Shown: positions 16,353-17,453 of the stretch, one piece after another
How the letters are laid out: each line of letters begins with the position of its first letter
How positions within the stretch are numbered: the stretch's first letter is position 1
NCBI GenBank assembly: GCA_900321365.1
Contig: ONVT01000217.1
Coordinates: 1-17,453 of the forward strand
Source: an uncultured Eubacteriales bacterium
Lineage (GTDB): Bacteria > Bacillota_A > Clostridia > Lachnospirales > Lachnospiraceae
Length of the DNA stretch: 17,453 nucleotides
Direction: 5' to 3'
The notes under the pieces: model-generated
Seen by the model: only the letters and a program-made list of their open reading frames with translations
Database searches by the model: none
What the model was told of the DNA's origin: nothing
Translations under genes and position numbers: made by a program

Positions 16353-17258
16353 TCAGCGAAGCATGAGGACCGCAGCATCGTTCCCGCGCTTCCCGTGGCT
16401 GGCCCTGTGCGAAAACAGATAATCCACGTTGCAGGACGTACACAAGTCCGGCAGGGAGATGTTCTCCTCCTTCATACCTGCCAGGAGGAAATTCTCCATG
16501 CAGGCGCGCTGAAGATCCACATGGAACTTCTGCTCCCCGGTCTCGGTCAGACGGCCCGGGCGAACCAGTTTGTCATGAAGGGAAGTATCGTACTTCTCCC
16601 AGTAGGCCTCCGCGACATTCCGGCTCACCTCGAAGCAGTCCATGCAGATGGACGGACCGATCGCGGCAACCAGATCTTTGGGCGATGAACCATAGACAGC
16701 ATGCATCATCTGAACAGCCCTGGCTCCGATCCCTTTGATGGTTCCTCTCCAGCCGGAATGGACCGAGGCAATCGCGCGATGCACCGGATCAACGATCAGG
16801 AGAGGTACACAGTCCGCGTAGAACGTCATCAGTGCCTGACCTGTAATATCCGTCATCAGTCCGTCGACGTCATTGAACTCATTTGGCCGCGTGATTCCGT
16901 TTCCCCGGTCAATCTCCTGAAGGACGCGGATATTGTCCGTGTGTGTCTGGTTGGAAAAAACCAGGGCCTCATACGGATACCCGACAGCGCCTGCAAATCT
17001 TCTGTGGTTCTCCAGGAAATTCGCCCTGCACTGCGCCTCACTCAGATGCATGTTCATGGCTACTTCACGGGCAAGGCTCAGATTCATGGACCCGCCGTCA
17101 CCTTTTGATACGCCCCCCTGGCGGGTACTGAACCCGTTAATCAGAAACGGAAACTGATCCAGTATCGGGAAAGAGAACCACTCCACGCCATCCCTGCAGT
17201 GATACGTCAGACGGTCGATCTCTCTTGTACTCTTTTTCCGGATATAATTCTCTTCCAT
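16353..17258 (-). CDS. pgeF: Peptidoglycan editing factor PgeF (YfiH/DUF152 family)
   Basis: This 301-residue cytoplasmic protein belongs to the family formerly annotated as polyphenol oxidase or laccase, now linked to removing wrongly built peptidoglycan precursors. The metal-site residues are all present: H106 in SNQTHT, C150 in YADCVPLL and H167 in VHSGWRG. GPSICMDCFEV and the C-terminal FSHRASHGKRGNDAAVLML also fit. The first 35 residues extend beyond shorter homologues. GGAGGAATGA precedes the ATG directly. It lies 58 bases after an unidentified open frame and 94 bases before prs, which has its own promoter. No T-rich terminator follows, only a 5-bp GCTTC/GAAGC hairpin over the stop codon. 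Confidence 0.94.
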   Translation of the reverse strand: MEENYIRKKSTREIDRLTYHCRDGVEWFSFPILDQFPFLINGFSTRQGGVSKGDGGSMNLSLAREVAMNMHLSEAQCRANFLENHRRFAGAVGYPYEALVFSNQTHTDNIRVLQEIDRGNGITRPNEFNDVDGLMTDITGQALMTFYADCVPLLIVDPVHRAIASVHSGWRGTIKGIGARAVQMMHAVYGSSPKDLVAAIGPSICMDCFEVSRNVAEAYWEKYDTSLHDKLVRPGRLTETGEQKFHVDLQRACMENFLLAGMKEENISLPDLCTSCNVDYLFSHRASHGKRGNDAAVLMLR

Positions 17259-17316
17259 TCATTCCTCCAATATGTTTGACCCCTGTCTTTTTCTCCGATT
17301 TTCCAAGGTAAAAACT

Positions 17317-17453
17317 TTAGGATCTGTCAATTACAACCTGACCATCTTTCCTGCCTGTTTCTTCGATTATGCCTGGAATTTCTTCAAGACCTGTACATAT
17401 CAGCTGCCCCGGTACAGAAACGCGTTCCGGATCAGGCGGATTCTTCCGCTGTC
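17317..17453 (-). CDS. C-terminal end of an unidentified protein (runs off right edge)
   Basis: A minus-strand frame is open from the right edge for 44 codons and ends in TAA (17319–17317), 58 bases before pgeF on the same strand. The visible end contains GQLICTGLEEIPGIIEETGR followed by KDGQVVIDRS. Composition looks like real protein and the orientation fits the gene run, but I do not recognise the family and the fragment is short. The other two frames on this strand are closed by stops. Confidence 0.5.
   Translation of the reverse strand, partial: QRKNPPDPERVSVPGQLICTGLEEIPGIIEETGRKDGQVVIDRS

Noticed and set aside
16331..16375. Hairpin and GCTGCGGTC direct repeat around the pgeF stop as a terminator
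   Set aside because: The stem is only five bases and no T run follows, so termination is not supported.
17418..17423. Possible promoter TTGACA (17339–17334 on the minus strand) for pgeF
   Set aside because: The TTGACA lies at 17339–17334 inside the upstream open frame, and no -10-like sequence occurs 16–18 bases downstream.

Overview
The window looks like chromosomal DNA from an anaerobic Gram-positive Clostridia, probably near Lachnospiraceae. This is inferred from strong AGGAGG-type ribosome binding sites, sigma-A-like promoters, the radical-SAM/DUF512–der–plsY gene order, the separate FchA and FolD folate enzymes, the two-subunit class I fumarase, and a choline-binding-type wall hydrolase. 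Base composition is slightly GC-rich by eye. No phage, transposon, CRISPR, tRNA or rRNA is visible. No gene-free stretch exceeds 300 bases.

Left part (1–5123) has alternating strands. A D-2-hydroxyacid dehydrogenase runs off the left edge (minus). It diverges from a NYN/PIN-like nuclease-fold protein with a long disordered, repeat-bearing linker (plus). That gene converges with a secreted glucosaminidase-type peptidoglycan hydrolase (minus). The hydrolase is divergent from a membrane-anchored von Willebrand factor A (VWA) protein (plus). The 270-bp region between the chosen starts of the last two holds a promoter for each and a compact cluster of direct repeats and palindromes, so the two surface proteins may share control.

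Middle and right part (5129–17453) is entirely on the minus strand. In transcription order, starting at the right edge: the tail of an unidentified gene, pgeF (peptidoglycan editing factor), then from a clear promoter prs, a PDZ/radical-SAM/DUF512 protein, der, plsY, metF, fumarate hydratase alpha and beta, fchA, folD and a patatin-like hydrolase. The last gene is followed by a perfect 19-bp stem that should act as a terminator. Beyond it gdhA (glutamate dehydrogenase) has its own promoter. The prs-to-patatin block has gaps of 1–79 bases and one 1-base overlap, so it could be one long operon mixing PRPP synthesis, ribosome assembly, phospholipid synthesis, one-carbon metabolism and fumarate hydration.

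The best biological signal is in the folate genes. The encoded FolD keeps the folate-binding Asp and active-site Tyr but has Ala and Leu where bifunctional FolD/MTHFD1 enzymes have the cyclohydrolase Lys and Gln. A dedicated cyclohydrolase/cyclodeaminase gene (fchA) lies directly upstream. The two activities therefore appear to be split between two neighbours, next to metF, as in the methyl branch of acetogens. The least characterised genes are the NYN/PIN-like protein and the VWA protein. I see no convincing complete new defence or mobile system.
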